From JACQAP01 sp035548375 (lineage in GTDB: Bacteria; Pseudomonadota; Gammaproteobacteria; Burkholderiales; JACQAP01), in contig DASZTG010000063.1 of assembly GCA_035548375.1 (NCBI GenBank), forward strand, positions 1 to 64,000: DNA of 64,000 nt, read 5' to 3'. The notes below the pieces were generated by a model. It saw only the letters and a list, made by a program, of their open reading frames with translations, did no database searches and had not been told where the DNA came from. Both the position numbers and the translations under genes were made by a program. Of this stretch, positions 7,739 to 15,486 are shown piece after piece. The first letter of the stretch is position 1. The number at the start of each line of letters is the position of its first letter.

Positions 7739-8248
7739 ATGTCTTCCGTCAACGCCAGTCCGCGCTCGCGATCCGCGCCCTCGAGCTTCGAAGGCCGCTG
7801 GAAATTGTCCAGGATGCGGGCCAATGAGGCCGCCGCTTCCGGAAGGCACGAACTGGCGGAATCCCATTACCTCGAGACGCTGAGGCTGGCGCGCATGGCG
7901 ATCGGCCGCGCCCGCCATGACGGGGCGACACAGGCCGATGCGACTGTCGACGGCTGGCTCGCCATCTGGGTCGACTCGCATCTCGAGTACGCCGATTTTC
8001 TGGCCGACGGGGGCGAGTTCGAAACCGCCTTGTCGCTGGGTTTCGAAGCTTACGAGCAGATCGTGACGGCCCTGCACGATACGCAGTTGAATGCCCGCGT
8101 GCACGGCGCCTGCCTTCGGCGCCTGAAGCCGCTGATGGACGGCCTGCGCACGCTCATGGATCGTGCGGGAATGCCGGAATGCCACAAGGCCCGCGTAATC
8201 GAAAAAGCGCAGGCGCTGGCACTCGGGTACTGGAATGTCTGGACCTGA
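7739..8248 (+). CDS. Unknown helical protein in the S4-paralogue operon
   Basis: A 169-residue protein starting at the ATG at 7739, 16 bp after the S4 paralogue and preceded by GGAG. It reads as all helical: SHYLETLRLARMAIGRAR, LEYADFLADGGEFETALSLG and a Cys-containing segment VHGACLRRLKPLMDGLRTLM. The spacing of small and large residues in the middle (AESHYLETLRLAR, FETALSLGFEAYEQIV) is TPR-like, so it may be a helical-repeat adaptor. No signal peptide. I do not recognise a named family. Its place behind a Fur-box promoter implies a job in iron limitation. Confidence 0.7.
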   Translation: MSSVNASPRSRSAPSSFEGRWKLSRMRANEAAASGRHELAESHYLETLRLARMAIGRARHDGATQADATVDGWLAIWVDSHLEYADFLADGGEFETALSLGFEAYEQIVTALHDTQLNARVHGACLRRLKPLMDGLRTLMDRAGMPECHKARVIEKAQALALGYWNVWT

Positions 8249-8293
8249 GCGAACGATCCCGATGCACCGGTTCGCACAAGGAGAAGCAAACAC

Positions 8294-8569
8294 ATGACGA
8301 CGCGTCGCGCGAAATTGCCTCCGCCCGAAACGCTGGTCGCGGCCACGTTCTTCCTGATGACCAGGCACGCCACCATCCGCTGTCCCCTGGTCGGCCGCGT
8401 GATCGCACGCCAGCTGCAGTTCCTGGCGGATCATCCCAGCGAAACGCTGACGCCGCAGCTGCGTGACGTTTGCGCAAAGCTTTCCGTGCAATGGACGCGC
8501 GAAGCGGAAGAGTCGGAACGCAATCGCCTGCTGGCCGACGCCTCGCTGGCGCCGCACCGGATTCATTGA
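8294..8569 (+). CDS. Unknown small protein in the S4-paralogue operon
   Basis: A 91-residue protein beginning MTTRRAKLPPPETLVAATFF, with the ATG at 8294 preceded by AAGGAGAAG. The central part is helical with a CPLVGRVIARQLQFLADHP segment and a charged C-terminal helix (LSVQWTREAEESERNRLLAD). No signal peptide; one hydrophobic stretch is too short to be a sure membrane segment. The family is unknown to me. It lies 45 bp after the 169-residue gene and ahead of tonB, in the same direction, which makes it a probable member of the iron-responsive unit. Confidence 0.65.
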   Translation: MTTRRAKLPPPETLVAATFFLMTRHATIRCPLVGRVIARQLQFLADHPSETLTPQLRDVCAKLSVQWTREAEESERNRLLADASLAPHRIH

Positions 8570-8708
8570 GGTTGGGCGGCGCAAGATGGACCTGGGTTCT
8601 GGTGCCGGCCCTGGCGCGATCGCAGCGCCGGCGGCGATCTAGCATCGTGATATAAAACGCATCCTCCGGCGGGCGCAACCGCCTTCGTTGGATTCCAGGG
8701 AGTGCTGC

Positions 8709-9830
8709 ATGAGCGCCTTGTCGCTGCCGTCGGGATCATCGGGATTTCCATTTCCCGCGCTGGAATCCCGGCCGGCATTTGCGCTCGTCGTCGCGCTGCA
8801 CGTCATTGCCATGATCTTCGTCGCGCATCTCGTGGATTCGCGGCGCGTAACGCTGCGGCCTCCCTTGATCGTGGAAATGCTCAAGGAGCCCGAGCCGGAA
8901 GTGAAGAAGCCCCCGGCCGTTCCGCCGCCGAAAAAGAAGGAAGTGCTGCCCGAGCCGCCGGTCATCGAGCCGCCGCCGAAACAAGTGCAAACGCCGCTCC
9001 CGCCGGTGAATCCGCCGCCGAAGCAGATCGCGCAGCCGCCGGAACCCGTGCCGGTTCAACCTCCCGAGCCGCCGAAGCCCGACACGTTGCCCGAGCCCTT
9101 GCCGATGGCGGAATTGCCGCCGCCGCCCAAGGCGGTCTCGCCGGCACCAATTGCGCAGGCGCCGACGCCTCCGAGGCCGGTCGAGCCATTGCCGGTTCCG
9201 CAAAAAGTCGTCGCGCCCGTGGAGGCGCCGCCGCGTCCGGTTGCGCCGCCAGAGATGCGCGCGAGGCCGCAGCCGCCCGTGAGGGTCGCTGCATCGTCAC
9301 CGGTTCCCGTGGAAGCGCCTCGGCTGCCGGACCCCACGCTGAGAGTCGAGCGCGACGTGCCCGAGGCGCGACCGGTTGCGCTGGCCCCGCGCGAGCCTTC
9401 GCAACGGCCGACGATCGAGCGGCCTGTCGTCTCCGCGCCGATCAGTGCGCCGGCCCAGGTTGCCGTGGCGGAGCCGCAGCCGCAGATCACCGTGTTGCCC
9501 GAGCCACCGGCCGGCGCCAGCGCCGAGGTCGTCGGCGAGATCACGCTGGGCGCCGAGCTCTTGCGCGCGACATACTTGCGCAATCCCAAGCCGCTCTATC
9601 CGGCGGCGTCGCGCAGGCTGAAGGAGCAGGGCACGGTGTTGCTGCGAATTTTCGTGACGGCAGCCGGGCATCCCACGCAGATCTCGCTGAAGCAGTCGTC
9701 GGGCTACGAGCGCCTGGATCATGCCGCGCTGCAGGCCGTTCCCAACTGGAAATTCGCGCCGGCGACGCGCGAGGAGAATCCGGTCGACGCCTGGGTCATC
9801 GTGCCGATCAAGTTTTCGCTGAAAAATTGA
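8709..9830 (+). CDS. tonB: TonB energy transducer (first copy)
   Basis: A 373-residue TonB with the standard order: a short cytoplasmic N-terminus, one membrane helix (FALVVALHVIAMIFVAHLV, about residues 24-42), a very long Pro/Glu/Lys-rich periplasm-spanning region to about residue 270, and a C-terminal TonB domain (LRNPKPLYPAASRRLKEQG, then LDHAALQAVPNWKFAPA). It transfers proton-motive energy to outer-membrane receptors. The ATG at 8709 follows CAGGGA. No exbB or exbD is next to it; the set at 13.9 kb may serve both TonBs. A second tonB lies at 13139, and the C-terminal domains of the two are clearly similar. The proline-rich spacer is longer here. Confidence 0.93.
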   Translation: MSALSLPSGSSGFPFPALESRPAFALVVALHVIAMIFVAHLVDSRRVTLRPPLIVEMLKEPEPEVKKPPAVPPPKKKEVLPEPPVIEPPPKQVQTPLPPVNPPPKQIAQPPEPVPVQPPEPPKPDTLPEPLPMAELPPPPKAVSPAPIAQAPTPPRPVEPLPVPQKVVAPVEAPPRPVAPPEMRARPQPPVRVAASSPVPVEAPRLPDPTLRVERDVPEARPVALAPREPSQRPTIERPVVSAPISAPAQVAVAEPQPQITVLPEPPAGASAEVVGEITLGAELLRATYLRNPKPLYPAASRRLKEQGTVLLRIFVTAAGHPTQISLKQSSGYERLDHAALQAVPNWKFAPATREENPVDAWVIVPIKFSLKN

Positions 9831-9925
9831 CGCGCGTGCCATCGATCGAGCTGTCCGGCAATGAGCGTGCCGCGGACTGACCGGGCCACGATGCTCATCG
9901 ACCCGGCCCGAGCGGGTGAATGAAG

Positions 9926-9976
9926 TTGACAGGCGGACGCCCGATTCAGAACAATAGGCGCCCGCCAGCCAGCCGT
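9926..9976 (+). promoter_or_regulatory. Promoter and leader of the DUF3649-PepSY unit
   Basis: TTGACA (9926) and AACAAT (9950) are spaced by 18 bp, then comes GCCAGCCAGCC (9966-9976). The arrangement, including CGATTCA.AACAATAG around the -10, is repeated without gaps in front of the sigma-factor remnant at 12581. No clear Fur box is visible here. Confidence 0.5.
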
Positions 9977-10060
9977 GCATTCCTCGCGCGGCAAGCCAGC
10001 TCTTCGCAATTCAAAATTTCCGCCGATCGCTGTTACGTTCGGCAACGTTTCGCGTAATCC

Positions 10061-10357
10061 ATGGCAAGCGCTTCCCTCGCCACCCGCACGATCGTTTCCC
10101 GAATCGCCGCAAGCATGCTCGGTGGCTACGCGTTCGTCTGGGGTTTTGTCACGCTGGGCGTGGCCCTGCTGCTCGCCGCGGGCATGTCTTTCGAGGACGC
10201 ACACCATCTCATGTACGTGCTCGCGTTCGTCGTCTTCCTGGTGGTGTTCTGCTGGGCGTTCGCGGCGGCCAGCCTGGCGCGCGTCTGGCTGGTGCTGGCC
10301 GGGGGCGGGGCGGTGATGTCGATCGCGGCGTGGTTCGTTTCGCGCGCGCTGCTATGA
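10061..10357 (+). CDS. DUF3649-type small inner-membrane protein of iron uptake
   Basis: A 98-residue protein with three hydrophobic segments: GYAFVWGFVTLGVALLLAAG, VLAFVVFLVVFCWAFAAASLA and VWLVLAGGGAVMSIAAWFV. Size, topology and position directly before a PepSY membrane protein and a DUF3325 protein match the DUF3649 family, often labelled iron transporter or iron uptake protein. It is likely a partner of the PepSY reductase in the inner membrane. The ATG at 10061 has no strong ribosome site. It belongs to the unit started by the promoter at 9926. Confidence 0.75.
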   Translation: MASASLATRTIVSRIAASMLGGYAFVWGFVTLGVALLLAAGMSFEDAHHLMYVLAFVVFLVVFCWAFAAASLARVWLVLAGGGAVMSIAAWFVSRALL

Positions 10358-10385
10358 CTGCCTCAAGTGCACAGCGAAACGTTTT

Positions 10386-10513
10386 TCCCTCATCCCCAGC
10401 CCTTCTCCCGAGGGGAGAAGGGAGCGCATGCCCTCTCCATCCAGCTCTTCTGCCTAAAGGAGATGGGAGCGCATACCCTCCCCCTCCGGGAGAAGGCAGG
10501 GTGAGGGAAGAAT
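10386..10513. repeat. REP-like palindromic repeat between DUF3649 and PepSY genes
   Basis: A C/T- and G/A-rich intergenic element. CCCTTCTCCC and GGGGAGAAGGG (10400-10422) form a tight hairpin, and GGGAGCGCATRCCCTC occurs twice (10420-10435 and 10465-10480). A third imperfect arm (CCCTCCGGGAGAAGGCAGGGTGAGGG) ends the element. Elements of this look (CCCTCATCCCC...CTTCTCCC) are common dispersed repeats in beta- and gammaproteobacteria. It may form mRNA structure inside the operon. Confidence 0.65.
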
Positions 10514-10564
10514 TGAAGGTCTTGGAGATGACTGCATGAATTCGCTCGCGGAGTTTCGCTGACC

Positions 10565-12265
10565 ATGTTCCAGTCCTTCCGGCTTTCGATGACCTGGCTC
10601 CACACCTGGTTCGGCCTCGTGATGGGCTTCGTCCTCATGGCCGCGTTCTTCTTCGGCTCGCTTTCGGTGTTCGACCGCGAGATCGACCGCTGGGCGATCC
10701 CGGAGACGCGTTTCGCGCCGCAGGTCATGCCGTCCTACGACAAGATGCTGGCGCCACTCTTTGCGCAGATGCAGCCGCGGGAGGAAGAACTCAAGCTCGC
10801 GGAAGCCCGCGTCGGCGGGCCGCTACCGGCCGAAAAGCCGGTAATGAACTGGGGCGCGTACACCACGCATCGCGACCCGGTGCTGCAGATGTTCGCCGAG
10901 TTCAGGATCGCAAACAATCCCAGGGATCCCGACGACCATGTCCACGGCTGGTTCCAGATCGACCCGCGCTCGGGAAAAATCATCCCGGACGACAAGCTCA
11001 ACATCGGCCGCGACTTCTTCTATCCGATGCATTTCAGCCTGCACCTGGAATGGATGGAGCTGGGCTACTGGATCGTCGGCTTCGCGGCGCTGGTGATGCT
11101 GGCGGCGCTGGTGAGCGGCGTGGTGATGCACCGCCGGATTTTCCGCGAGTTCTTTACGTTCCGGCCGTGGAAGCAGGCGCAGCGCAGCGCGCTGGACCTG
11201 CACAACCTGACCGGCATCGCGGCACTGCCCTTCCACTTCACCTTCGCGTTGTCGGGCCTCATCATTTTCGCGGGCATCTATTTCCCGATCGAGGAGACCA
11301 TTTACAAGCCGCACGCCGAAGCCCAGGCCATCGCGGATGCCAGGGCCAAGGGCCTGGCGTTCAAGCCGGCCGGCGTGCCGGCGAAGTTGTCGTCGGTCGA
11401 TGCGATGGTCGCGGAAGCGAAGCGCCGCTGGGCGGCGCGCGGCATGCCGGGCGAAGTGGGCTTCCTGACGGTGAACCACATCGGCGATGCGAACAGCTAC
11501 GTGAGCATCTTCCGCGCGGGCAGCGATCGGGTCACGCTGGTGGGGCAGGGCATCCACTTCGAGGGACCGACCGGCCGCGTGATCCGCGAGGATCCGCCGC
11601 CGTCTGCCGTCGGCAGCATCAACGATTTCCTTACCGGCCTGCACCTGCAGCACTTTCGCCACTGGTTGCTGCGCTGGTTCTACGTGCTGGGCGGCCTTGC
11701 GGGATGCGCGTGCATTGCCACGGGATTTATCTTCTTCGTCGAGAAGCGCAAGCGCCAGCACGCCGCGCAGGGCATCAGCGGCGCGCGCTGGGTCGATGCG
11801 ATGGCCGTGACCACGGTCACCGGCATGCTCATCGCGACGCTCGCCATCCTGGCGGCCAACCGCCTGCTGCCGGAAGCGCTCGCACATCGCGGCGAATGGG
11901 AGAAAGCGGCGTTCTGGGGCGTATGGGTGCTCGCTTGCGCACATGCCTTCTGGCGCACCGCGCCCGTGCGCCAGGCGAAGCTCGCCCTCGCCTGGGCGGA
12001 GCAGTGCCGGGCGATCGCGGTGCTGGGCGTCGCTGCCGTGCTGTTGAACTGGATCACCACGGGCGATCACCTGTTGCGCACGATCGGCAATCGCTACTGG
12101 CCGGTGGCCGGCGTGGACCTGTTCATCCTCTCGAGCGCGGCACTCGCGGCCATCGCGGCGAATCGGCTGGGACGCCGGGGTCGCGATGCTTGCGTCGCGA
12201 CCGGGAGCGACATGGAAGACGAAGACGAACCGGCGGCGCGGCAGGCCGCGCGGGCGGCAACGTGA
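10565..12265 (+). CDS. PepSY-associated TM protein, putative ferric-siderophore reductase
   Basis: A 566-residue inner-membrane protein. It opens with LHTWFGLVMGFVLMAAFFFG (first helix), continues with a large periplasmic loop, and has LDLHNLTGIAALPFHFTFALSGLIIF near residues 210-236, where the histidines fit the heme-ligand pattern of PepSY_TM proteins. Four more helices occupy the last third. PepSY_TM proteins such as FpvG of Pseudomonas reduce ferric siderophores at the inner membrane, so that role is inferred here. Its stop overlaps the GTG of the DUF3325 gene, a sign of coupling. The C-terminal tail is acidic then Ala/Arg-rich. Confidence 0.85.
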   Translation: MFQSFRLSMTWLHTWFGLVMGFVLMAAFFFGSLSVFDREIDRWAIPETRFAPQVMPSYDKMLAPLFAQMQPREEELKLAEARVGGPLPAEKPVMNWGAYTTHRDPVLQMFAEFRIANNPRDPDDHVHGWFQIDPRSGKIIPDDKLNIGRDFFYPMHFSLHLEWMELGYWIVGFAALVMLAALVSGVVMHRRIFREFFTFRPWKQAQRSALDLHNLTGIAALPFHFTFALSGLIIFAGIYFPIEETIYKPHAEAQAIADARAKGLAFKPAGVPAKLSSVDAMVAEAKRRWAARGMPGEVGFLTVNHIGDANSYVSIFRAGSDRVTLVGQGIHFEGPTGRVIREDPPPSAVGSINDFLTGLHLQHFRHWLLRWFYVLGGLAGCACIATGFIFFVEKRKRQHAAQGISGARWVDAMAVTTVTGMLIATLAILAANRLLPEALAHRGEWEKAAFWGVWVLACAHAFWRTAPVRQAKLALAWAEQCRAIAVLGVAAVLLNWITTGDHLLRTIGNRYWPVAGVDLFILSSAALAAIAANRLGRRGRDACVATGSDMEDEDEPAARQAARAAT

Positions 12266-12570
12266 CCTTGTTCGCGGCGCTTGCGTGCAACGCCATCGGT
12301 CTCGCATGGCTCGCACTTGCGATGGCGGTTCACTGGCAGCAGGTCCGAGGAACGCCGTCGCCGACTTCGGGCACCGCCATCCTGCTCCGCGTGTTCGGCG
12401 CGCTGGCGTTGCTGCTCTCGCTGACACTGTGCTTCCTCGCGGACCATGCATCGATGGCGCCATTGGTCTGGGTCTTGTCGCTCGCCGGCGGCGCCTTGCT
12501 CGTCGCCTTCACGCTTGCGTGGCGGCCGCGGCTGCTGGCCGTGCTGGTGGCGTGGATCCCGGCGCAATAG
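12262..12570 (+). CDS. DUF3325-type small membrane protein
   Basis: A 102-residue protein with three hydrophobic segments (LFAALACNAIGLAWLALAM, ILLRVFGALALLLSLTLCFLA, LVWVLSLAGGALLVAFTLAW). The start is a GTG at 12262 that overlaps the PepSY stop by four bases. DUF3325 proteins regularly follow PepSY_TM genes in siderophore loci, and size and topology agree. It probably works with the PepSY protein in iron release from siderophores. This is the last gene of the DUF3649-PepSY-DUF3325 unit. Confidence 0.8.
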   Translation: MTLFAALACNAIGLAWLALAMAVHWQQVRGTPSPTSGTAILLRVFGALALLLSLTLCFLADHASMAPLVWVLSLAGGALLVAFTLAWRPRLLAVLVAWIPAQ

Positions 12571-12580
12571 TCGCGGCCGA

Positions 12581-12628
12581 TTAACAGCAAGCGCCTCGAT
12601 TCATAACAATAGCCTTCGTCCAGCCAGC
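12581..12628 (+). promoter_or_regulatory. Promoter-leader of the sigma-factor remnant
   Basis: TTAACA (12581-12586), an 18-bp spacer, AACAAT (12605-12610), then CCAGCCAGC ending at 12628. It aligns without gaps to the leader at 9926-9973, with 15 of 16 identities around the -10. This implies either a duplicated leader or a common regulator. Confidence 0.45.
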
Positions 12629-12675
12629 GATTTCGTTCACGGGAAAGCCAGTCATCGATCACGCGGAGATGGCGC

Positions 12676-12768
12676 ATGGCGGCCGGCAAGCTCACCCAAA
12701 CCGAAGTCATCGGCTCGCTCTACAACAAGCATCACGGCTGGCTGATCGCGTGGCTGACCCTCGCCTGA
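12676..12768 (+). pseudogene. Truncated FecI-type ECF sigma factor (30 codons)
   Basis: An ATG at 12676, seven bases after GGAG, opens a 30-residue frame whose segment IGSLYNKHHGWLIAWL is the N-terminal signature of FecI-like extracytoplasmic-function sigma factors (usually LYxxHHGWLxxWLRRRLG). After WL the frame reads TLA and stops at 12766. Neither the same frame nor the shifted frames further on show the expected region 2 (DLxHDxF) or region 4. So this looks like a decayed or deleted sigma gene that keeps its promoter, leader and ribosome site. A real small peptide is an alternative. No anti-sigma fecR follows directly. Confidence 0.65.
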
Positions 12769-12979
12769 CTACAGCAAACACGCACGAGCGAACCGGATCG
12801 CACCGGCCAGGCATACGGCACAAGAACGGCAAGCAGGCACGCGCGCGACACGTCGGTCTCCAGGTTGGGAAGTGGCGCGATCGAGGGCGTGGGCGTAAGG
12901 CTGGGCATGCGGCGGAGTGCCGTACCCGTATGTGAATTTACGTTCGGTCACAAATTATTCCGTCCGATTCAGGAATATA
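12769..12979. other. Noncoding stretch after the sigma remnant
   Basis: The noncoding interval continues to 13138, but from 12980 it holds the promoter listed separately. In 12769-12979 I see no credible coding frame on either strand and no hairpin terminator. It is probably the footprint of the lost sigma-factor gene. The stretch becomes more AT-rich towards 12950 as it nears the promoter. Confidence 0.5.
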
Positions 12980-13014
12980 TTGACACCCAACTCTCAAATG
13001 ATAACAATTCGCAT
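12980..13014 (+). promoter_or_regulatory. Fur-box promoter of tonB-exbB-exbD-hemP
   Basis: TTGACA (12980-12985) and AACAAT (13003-13008) have a 17-bp spacer. The -10 is covered by a Fur-like site: TCAAATGATAACAATTCGC (12994-13012) matches 12 of 19 positions of the Fur consensus. The left half ATGATAAC is strong and the right half weak. Fe2+-Fur repression of the whole tonB-exbB-exbD-hemP unit, and probably the receptor behind it, is expected. Confidence 0.65.
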
Positions 13015-13138
13015 TGCGATCTCAACTGATTGGGGCAGCTGCATTTCCGCAAGGGCCGCATGGGCCGGAGGTGCAGGAATCCGGGGTCGCGGAAGCTGAC
13101 ACAGGACGCCGACGGGAGGCCCCAGGGCCATCCCGCGC

Positions 13139-13918
13139 TTGACTGCATTGAACGATATCGTGCTGCGATCCAGGCTGGATGCGAGTCCCACCGCCCTTGC
13201 GACGGTGGTGATCGCGCACGTTGCCGCGGCGCTGCTGATCGTGCAGTTGTTCGAGGCCAGGCGCTATATCGAAGCGCCGCCGCTGATGGTGAACCTGCTG
13301 CCGGCGCCGCAGGAGCCCGCACCCGACGTGGCGCCGAAGCCGTTGCCGCAGGCGCCTGTGCCGGTGCGGGAGATCAAGCGCGAGCCCGTCACTGAGCCGG
13401 TCAAGCCGGTTCCGGTGCAGGAAGTCAGGCACGAGCCGAAGCCTGTCGAGCGTGTCGTGTTGCCGGAACCCGCTCCCGAGCGCGCAGTGGAACCGCCACC
13501 GCCGCCGCCGCAGTCGATCACGGAAGTTCCGGTGGCGCCGCCGCCCGCGCCCGTGGTCGTCGCCGCGCCGGTGCCCCAGCCGATCACGCCGGCGCCGGTC
13601 GCCCAGCTCGCTCAGGAGCCCGACGAAGTCACGCTGACGTCGCAGATGCTCGCGGCGATTTACCTGCGCAATCCCAAGCCGAGCTATCCGAACCTGTCCC
13701 GGAGGCTGAGCGAGCAGGGAACGGTGCTGGTGCGCGTGTTCGTCAACGTCGAGGGCGATGCCACGAAAATCGAGCTCAAGGAAAGCTCGGGCTTTCCGCG
13801 GCTGGACCACGCCGCGCTGGACGCGGTGCAGGGCTGGAAGTTCGTGCCGGCCAAAAAGGGCGAGCAGGCGGTCGCCGCCTGGGTCATCGTCCCGATCAAG
13901 TTTTCACTCAAAGGATAG
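13139..13918 (+). CDS. tonB: TonB energy transducer (second copy), with own ExbBD
   Basis: A 259-residue TonB: a membrane helix at about residues 20-36 (LATVVIAHVAAALLIVQLF), a Pro/Glu/Lys region to about 160, and a C-terminal domain with LRNPKPSYPNLSRRLSEQG and LDHAALDAVQGWKFVPA. There is no ATG or GTG between the upstream stop at 13097 and the membrane helix, so a TTG at 13139 (or 13148) must be the start; the AGGG at 13124 is a weak ribosome site. This suggests low translation. It is followed after 6 bp by exbB, forming a complete energising complex with exbD. Confidence 0.9.
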   Translation: MTALNDIVLRSRLDASPTALATVVIAHVAAALLIVQLFEARRYIEAPPLMVNLLPAPQEPAPDVAPKPLPQAPVPVREIKREPVTEPVKPVPVQEVRHEPKPVERVVLPEPAPERAVEPPPPPPQSITEVPVAPPPAPVVVAAPVPQPITPAPVAQLAQEPDEVTLTSQMLAAIYLRNPKPSYPNLSRRLSEQGTVLVRVFVNVEGDATKIELKESSGFPRLDHAALDAVQGWKFVPAKKGEQAVAAWVIVPIKFSLKG

Positions 13919-13924
13919 TTCGTA

Positions 13925-14686
13925 ATGGAGCACAGCAACTCGTACGGCGTGTCGTCGTTCCTCGCGCAAAGCGATGCCGTCGGCATCACCGTCCTGGCGA
14001 TCCTGCTGGTCATGTCGATCGCCAGCTGGTACCTGATCGTGTTGAAGACGGTGCGGGGGCGCCAGCTGCGCAACCAGGTGCGCGACTTCCTCGACGGCTT
14101 CTGGAGCGCGCCGTCGATCGACATGGTCGCCTCTCAGCTTTCCCAGCATGCGCGCCAGGATCCGTTCGCGCGGGTTGCGGCGCAGGGCATCGAGGCGAGC
14201 CGCCACTATCGCAAGTCCGCGACGGCCGGGCTGGCGGATGCGGGCGGCCAGGCGGAATTCCTGACGCGCGCGATCAGGCGCGCCATCACGCGCGAGACGG
14301 CGGCGCTCGAAGCCGGTCTCACCGTGCTGGCGTCGGTGGGCAGCACCGCGCCGTTCGTCGGCCTGTTCGGCACCGTCTGGGGCATCTATCACGCGCTCAT
14401 CGGCATCGGGCAAAGCGGTGCGGCCACGCTGGATGCGGTCGCCGGCCCGGTGGGCGAAGCGCTGATCATGACGGCGGCGGGACTGGCGGTCGCCATTCCC
14501 GCCGTGCTGGCCTACAACGCGTTCACGCGCGGCAACCGCGTCGTGCTCGCCGAGCTCGATGGCTTCGCGCACGACCTGCACGCCTTCCTGATCACGGGCG
14601 CCAAGCTCGACAGCGGCGGATTCATACGCACCACGCCCAAGCCGGTCAGCACGGCCGCGTTGCAGGCGAAGAAGGCGGCGGGCTGA
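13925..14686 (+). CDS. exbB: ExbB, proton-channel subunit of the TonB complex
   Basis: A 253-residue MotA/TolQ/ExbB protein with three membrane helices. The first is VGITVLAILLVMSIASWYLIVLK near residue 20. The pair at about 135-155 and 180-205 carries the family signature VASVGSTAPFVGLFGTVWGIYHAL and LIMTAAGLAVAIPAVLAYNAF. With ExbD it forms the proton-driven motor for TonB. It starts 6 bp after tonB and ends one base before exbD, so the three genes are translated from one mRNA. Confidence 0.96.
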   Translation: MEHSNSYGVSSFLAQSDAVGITVLAILLVMSIASWYLIVLKTVRGRQLRNQVRDFLDGFWSAPSIDMVASQLSQHARQDPFARVAAQGIEASRHYRKSATAGLADAGGQAEFLTRAIRRAITRETAALEAGLTVLASVGSTAPFVGLFGTVWGIYHALIGIGQSGAATLDAVAGPVGEALIMTAAGLAVAIPAVLAYNAFTRGNRVVLAELDGFAHDLHAFLITGAKLDSGGFIRTTPKPVSTAALQAKKAAG

Positions 14687-14687
14687 T

Positions 14688-15107
14688 ATGGCCTTCGGCG
14701 GATTCAGCGAGAACGACGGCGGCAGGCCGATGGCGGAGATCAATATGATCCCGCTGATCGACGTCATGCTGGTCCTGCTCATCATTTTCATCGTCACCGC
14801 GCCGCTGCTGACGCACGCCATCAAGATCAACCTGCCGAAGGCGACGACGCAGGTCAACCTGGAGAAGCCCGAAACGGTGACGTTGTCGATCGACGGTTCC
14901 GGCAACCTGTTCTGGGACGACAACCGCATCGACGATGCGCAGCTCGCCGCGAACCTCGCGGGCGCGGCACGGCGCAATCCGCAGCCGGAACTCCATCTGC
15001 GCGCCGAGAAGACCACGCAATACCAGCGCCTGGCCGAAGTCATGTCGGCCGCGCAGAACGCGGGCGTGATCAAGATCGGCTTCATCACGGAGCCCGTGCG
15101 CAAATGA
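14688..15107 (+). CDS. exbD: ExbD, proton-motor subunit of the TonB complex
   Basis: A 139-residue ExbD/TolR protein. The membrane helix MIPLIDVMLVLLIIFIVTAP begins near residue 17 and carries the essential aspartate (D25 of PLIDVML) used for proton transfer. The periplasmic domain follows, with the LRAEKTTQYQRLAEVMSAAQ segment. The start lies one base after the exbB stop, and the stop overlaps hemP by four bases (ATGA), so translation is coupled on both sides. Confidence 0.96.
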   Translation: MAFGGFSENDGGRPMAEINMIPLIDVMLVLLIIFIVTAPLLTHAIKINLPKATTQVNLEKPETVTLSIDGSGNLFWDDNRIDDAQLAANLAGAARRNPQPELHLRAEKTTQYQRLAEVMSAAQNAGVIKIGFITEPVRK

Positions 15108-15307
15108 ACAAGCCGCTGAGCCTCGCCGGCGAGATGCTGATGAAGCCCGCCGACAACCTCCTGCAAAGGGTTGGGACGATCGCGGACAAGCGCAAGTACG
15201 CGAGCCGCGACCTGTTCGCGGGCGGCAACGAATTGCACATCGAGCACAACGGCGAAATCTACACGCTGCGGCTGACCCGGCAGGGCAAGCTGCTGCTGAC
15301 CAAGTAG
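15104..15307 (+). CDS. hemP: HemP-type hemin uptake protein
   Basis: A 67-residue protein. The C-terminal half (SRDLFAGGNELHIEHNGEIY, then LRLTRQGKLLLTK) is the HemP/HmuP family core. HmuP proteins of Burkholderiales activate heme-receptor transcription, while others are small uptake accessories. It overlaps exbD by four bases and lies 180 bp before the siderophore receptor, so it may help switch on that receptor. No hmuTUV heme transporter is seen in the window. Confidence 0.9.
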   Translation: MNKPLSLAGEMLMKPADNLLQRVGTIADKRKYASRDLFAGGNELHIEHNGEIYTLRLTRQGKLLLTK

Positions 15308-15486
15308 GCCACAAGGGATAGCAAGGCACGGCGCAAGCCGTCGATCGACAACCAGAAAGGCTCCAGCAAGCTCACACACCCGGTTCCACGTTCGTTTCAG
15401 CGCGGCAGTCAGCCACCAGAACTATGGCAGCCAGCCAGTCCCGCGAAAACGGCTTTTTCAAGCTTTGTTTTTAAGGGAGACAAAAA

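Noticed and set aside
12769..12935. Continuation of the sigma factor by frameshift
   Set aside because: All three forward frames after 12768 lack region 2 and region 4 residues; the shifted frame reads Thr/Arg/His-rich text with no sigma similarity.
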